24,402 bases of DNA from an uncultured Collinsella sp. (GTDB lineage Bacteria; Actinomycetota; Coriobacteriia; Coriobacteriales; Coriobacteriaceae): positions 1 through 24,402 of the forward strand of contig CAJJZO010000004.1 of assembly GCA_905197585.1 (NCBI GenBank), written 5' to 3'. Positions 21,769-24,402 of the stretch are shown here, piece after piece. The translations under genes were made by a program, and so were the position numbers. The notes under the pieces were generated by a model. The model did not search any database, was not told the DNA's origin, and saw only the letters and a program-made list of their open reading frames with translations. Position 1 is the stretch's first letter. Every line of letters starts with the position of its first letter.

Positions 21769-23133
21769 CTAGTTCTTGAGCGAGTTCAGCGGTGCCGGGA
21801 AGCGTCCACCACGGTGGGCAAGCACGGTGCCGGCGTTGGGGTTCACCGGCATGATGGGCGCACGGCCAAACAGGCCGCCGTACTCGACGCAGTCGCCCAC
21901 GCCCTTGCCGATGGCGGGAATCACGCGCACGGCCGTGGTCTTATTGTTGATGACGCCGATGGCCATCTCGTCGGCGATGATGCCGGCGATGGTCTCGCCC
22001 GGGGTGTCGCCGGGGATGGCAATCATGTCCAGGCCAACGGAGCACACGCAGGTCATGGCCTCGAGCTTCTCGAGCGAAAGCGCGCCGGCCTCGACGGCGG
22101 CGATCATGCCGGCGTCTTCGGACACGGGGATAAAGGCGCCCGAGAGGCCACCGACGCTGGAACTGGCCATGACGCCGCCCTTCTTGACGGCATCGTTGAG
22201 CATGGCGAGCGCACAGGTCGTGCCCGGGCCACCGCAGGTGCCCACGCCGATGATCTCGAGGATACGGGCAACGGAGTCGCCGATGGCAGGCGTGGGAGCC
22301 AGCGACAGGTCGACAATGCCCTTCTCGACACCCAGACGATGGGCGGCCTCGCGGCTCATGAGCTCGCCGGCGCGGGTGATCTTAAAGGCGGTCTGCTTAA
22401 TCTTTTCGGCGACTTCCATCATCGATGCGGAATCGGGCAGCGTCTCCAGGGCTGCGGCCATAACGCCGGGGCCCGAGACGCCTACGTTGATGACGGCGTC
22501 GGCCTCGCCACCGCCGTGGACGGCGCCCGCCATAAACGGGGAGTCCTCGACCATGTTGGCAAAGCAGACAAACTTGGAGGCGCCAACGGAATCCTGGTCG
22601 GCCGTGAGCTTGGCGGCGTCGATGATGGTCTGAGCCGCCATGAGCACGGCGTCCATGTTGATGCCGGCGCGCAGGCTGGCGACGTTGACGCTGGAGCAGA
22701 CGCGGCTCGTGGTGGCGAGCGCCTGGGGGATGGACTGGATGACGCGGCGGTCGGCGTCGCCGATGCCCTTCTGGACGAGTGCGGAGAAGCCGCCCAGGTA
22801 GTCGATGCCGAGCGTCTCGGCCGCGCGGTCGAGGGCATGCGCGATGGGGGTGAGGTCCTCATCCTTGCAGCATGCGGCGATCTGCGCCACCGGGGTGACG
22901 GAAACGCGCTTGTTGACGATGGGGATACCGTACTCGCGCTCGAGGTTCTCGGCGGTCTCGACCAGGTGCTCAGCCGTGTGCGTCACGTGGTCGTAGATCT
23001 TCGTGCACATGCGGTCGAGGTTCTCGTCGCCGCAACCCATGAGCGAAACACCCATGGTGATGGTCCTGATGTCGAGGTTCTGCTCCTCAACCATGCCGCG
23101 GGTTTCCGCGATTTCTGCGGGCGTGATCGCCAT
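21769..23133 (-). CDS. UPF0210 (PFL) family protein
   Basis: A 454-residue protein of the UPF0210 family, known from structural genomics and a pyruvate-formate-lyase-like fold; no activity is established. The [17 protein letters not shown] region near the N-terminus, [36 protein letters not shown] and the C-terminal [15 protein letters not shown] are conserved parts. ATG 23133 has AGGAG 8 nt upstream; the frame runs further to 23190 but without a site. In many bacteria an ACT-domain UPF0237 gene directly precedes it. Here that place is taken by an IS30-type transposase on the opposite strand, so the partner is absent or elsewhere. Confidence 0.93.
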   Translation of the reverse strand: MAITPAEIAETRGMVEEQNLDIRTITMGVSLMGCGDENLDRMCTKIYDHVTHTAEHLVETAENLEREYGIPIVNKRVSVTPVAQIAACCKDEDLTPIAHALDRAAETLGIDYLGGFSALVQKGIGDADRRVIQSIPQALATTSRVCSSVNVASLRAGINMDAVLMAAQTIIDAAKLTADQDSVGASKFVCFANMVEDSPFMAGAVHGGGEADAVINVGVSGPGVMAAALETLPDSASMMEVAEKIKQTAFKITRAGELMSREAAHRLGVEKGIVDLSLAPTPAIGDSVARILEIIGVGTCGGPGTTCALAMLNDAVKKGGVMASSSVGGLSGAFIPVSEDAGMIAAVEAGALSLEKLEAMTCVCSVGLDMIAIPGDTPGETIAGIIADEMAIGVINNKTTAVRVIPAIGKGVGDCVEYGGLFGRAPIMPVNPNAGTVLAHRGGRFPAPLNSLKN

Positions 23134-23168
23134 CCTTGCGCTCCTATCTGCCAAAACGAGCATAGTCT

Positions 23169-23216
23169 TATCTATTCTAACGTGCCGCACGTGCCAAGTG
23201 GCGCATGCGGCACGTT
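23169..23216 (-). promoter_or_regulatory. Promoter of UPF0210 gene overlapping an 11-bp palindrome
   Basis: On the minus strand, TTGGCA (plus 23192-23197), a 17-bp spacer and TAGATA (plus 23169-23174) form a fair promoter. The perfect inverted repeat AACGTGCCGCA / TGCGGCACGTT (23179-23189, 23206-23216) spans the spacer and -35. It could act as an operator; on the plus strand it also resembles a terminator (followed by TTTT) with no gene to serve. Confidence 0.5.
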
Positions 23217-23239
23217 TTGGTGCTCGGTTGTTTCCGTTG

Positions 23240-24325
23240 CCTTGATTATCGACTTTATCCGAACACCTCCCACATTAAAACGCCCCTGTGCGGATGAATG
23301 TGGGAACCCGAGACCCTGAGGGCCGGCTCGGCCGGCCCCCGGCGCTCGGAGGACGGTATGTCCGGAAAGAAGAAAAGGGGCTCCGCAAGGGCGGTCCCGA
23401 GGTCCTACGGGAGGCTCACGAGGCACGAGAGGGACACGGTCCAGAGGATGCTGGAGCGCAGGGCATCGTGCAGGGAGATCGCGAGGGAGCTGGGCAGGTC
23501 GCCCTCGACGGTGAGCGCCGAGGTGGCGTCGCACAGGTTCGTGACGGCGCCGAAGGCCAGGCGCGGCGAGCGCGTGGACGCCTCCGCCGACCTGTCGGCG
23601 GCCTGCCCGCGCCTGGCCGCGTGGCCGCGCTGCTGCAACGGCTGCGGCCGGTACCGCGCGATCGGCTGCAAGCGCCGCCCCCACGTCTTCTACGAGGCCC
23701 GGGCCGCGCAGCTGTGCGCCGACTCGGTCCTCGTCTCGTCCAGGCGCGGGATAGACGCCGACGAGCCCGCCGCGGCGGCCAGGCTGGAGGCCATCAGGGA
23801 CTGCCTGCGACGGGGGCTGTCGCCCGAGCAGATGGCGGCGCGCAACGGCGGGCCCGTGGACCTGTCGCCGTCGACCATCTACCGCTGGGTCTCGGCGGGC
23901 TACGACGGCATGACCAACATGGAGCTCAGGCGCAAGGTCGGCTACAGGCCGAGGAAGCGCGCCGCCGGCCGGGCGGCGACCCGCCACTCCGCCCGCAGGT
24001 CGTACGCCGCGTTCCTCGCCCTCGGGGAGGACGCGTGCGCCGCGGCCTGGGAGATGGACACCGTCGAGGGCGCCCGGGAGGACTCCGCCTGCCTGCTCAC
24101 GCTGCTGCACCGCCCCAGCAGGCTGCAGCTCGCGCTGCCGCTGGCGGAGAAGACCGCCGGGCGCGTCGCGGCCGCCCTGGGCGATATCAGGGAGGTCCTC
24201 GGCGCCGACGGCATGGGCAGGGTCTTCCGCGCCGTGCTCACCGACAACGGCGCCGAGTTCTCCGACGAGCGGGCGATCGCGGACCTCGTCGGCGAGGGGC
24301 CGGGCGAGACGAGGCTGTTCTACTG
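23240..24325 (+). mobile_element. IS30-family insertion sequence, 3' part missing
   Basis: The transposase gene with its upstream region marks an IS30-type element. The left end is somewhere near 23240-23265 but cannot be fixed because the matching right end is lost. A 9-bp inverted repeat, TCCCACATT (23268-23276) / AATGTGGGA (23297-23305), lies between the probable left end and the gene. GC content is visibly higher than in the flanking genes (many AGG, GCC, CGC codons), a sign of recent arrival. Confidence 0.7.
23358..24325 (+). pseudogene. IS30-type transposase, truncated by a second insertion
   Basis: About 322 residues remain from ATG 23358 (GGAGG 5 nt upstream). Visible parts are an N-terminal HTH (SCREIARELGRSPSTVSAEV), a Cys-rich region (CPRL..CCNGCGRY..C, about 90-115) and two catalytic aspartates of the DDE core: D234 in MDTVEG and D296 in LTDNGAEFSDE. 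The family normally continues after RLFYC with a block containing the third catalytic residue, Glu. Here the frame runs instead into foreign sequence after 24325 and stops at 24383, so the Glu and the C-terminus are gone and the enzyme should be inactive. It lies opposite to and upstream of the UPF0210 gene. Confidence 0.85.
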
Positions 24326-24402
24326 TGTTAGCGCTAATCTAAAATTGACCACTTTCGCAAACGCATCTCGCCGAATGCGCTAACGCGCTTTCGCCGACCC
24401 CG
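24326..24402. mobile_element. Terminus of a probable IS21-family element inserted in the IS30 transposase
   Basis: The sequence after the break starts TGTTAGCGC and contains CTAAAATTGACCAC, both typical of IS21-family ends (TGT... terminus, AAAATTGACC internal repeat). An 8-bp inverted repeat, GTTAGCGC (24328-24335) / GCGCTAAC (24377-24384), follows within the end. Only 77 bp are in view; the transposase genes (istA/istB), if any, lie beyond. The family assignment rests on terminal motifs only. Confidence 0.6.

Noticed and set aside
21814..23319. 501-codon plus-strand frame over the UPF0210 gene
   Set aside because: Shadow of codon bias; Gly/Asp/His-rich with no family resemblance.

Overview
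The window looks like chromosome from a high-GC, low-complexity gut actinobacterium of the class Coriobacteriia. I infer a Collinsella-like organism from the GC-rich codon use, the frequent GTG starts, the rplM-rpsI-glmM order and the carbohydrate/amino-sugar gene content; no 16S or other marker is present to prove it. The backbone is ordinary housekeeping and accessory genes, with several compact, well-structured intergenic regions and a disrupted pair of insertion sequences at the right edge.

Left part (1-8950): an orphan DUF4143-type ATPase lies behind a nested-palindrome operator. An AraC-family regulator is divergent from a two-gene ABC transporter operon, and two direct half-sites 21 bp apart sit between them. 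A DUF6110-like small protein with a P1B-like metal ATPase follows, behind a promoter/leader rich in inverted repeats and ending in a strong terminator.

Middle part (8950-12540): a self-regulated toxin-antitoxin pair (RelB/DinJ-like ribbon-helix-helix antitoxin with a PIN-domain toxin) has a clear sigma-70 promoter embedded in TTGCTAGC half-sites. It is followed by an unrecognised small protein on the minus strand and by ssrA (tmRNA). Downstream of ssrA is a gene-free stretch of about 680 bp. It holds a near-perfect UUCG terminator, two 48-bp direct repeats carrying an inverted copy of the tmRNA T-arm, and an array of about 62-bp tandem units, each able to fold into a long hairpin. A patatin-like lipase gene follows.

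Right-centre (12540-20080): rplM-rpsI have their own promoter and leader hairpin. glmM, a glucose-type PTS EIIA and nagB follow. These touch the glucosamine-phosphate node: GlmM feeds cell-wall precursor synthesis, NagB drains GlcN-6-P to glycolysis, and EIIA links sugar uptake to regulation. A 998-residue STAND-ATPase/SARP-type transcription regulator comes next.

Right end (20080-24402, mostly minus strand): a YhbY RNA-binding protein; a SAM methyltransferase with an attenuator-like terminator just before its ribosome binding site; a 132-bp element bounded by perfect 31-bp inverted repeats; a UPF0210 (PFL) protein; then an IS30-type transposase whose 3' end is cut off by what looks like the terminus of an IS21-family element running off the window.

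The most unusual items are the covarying 62-bp hairpin array with its neighbouring T-arm repeats (11037-11590) and the 31-bp perfect inverted-repeat element (21620-21751). All function statements rest on motif reading alone; no database search was possible.
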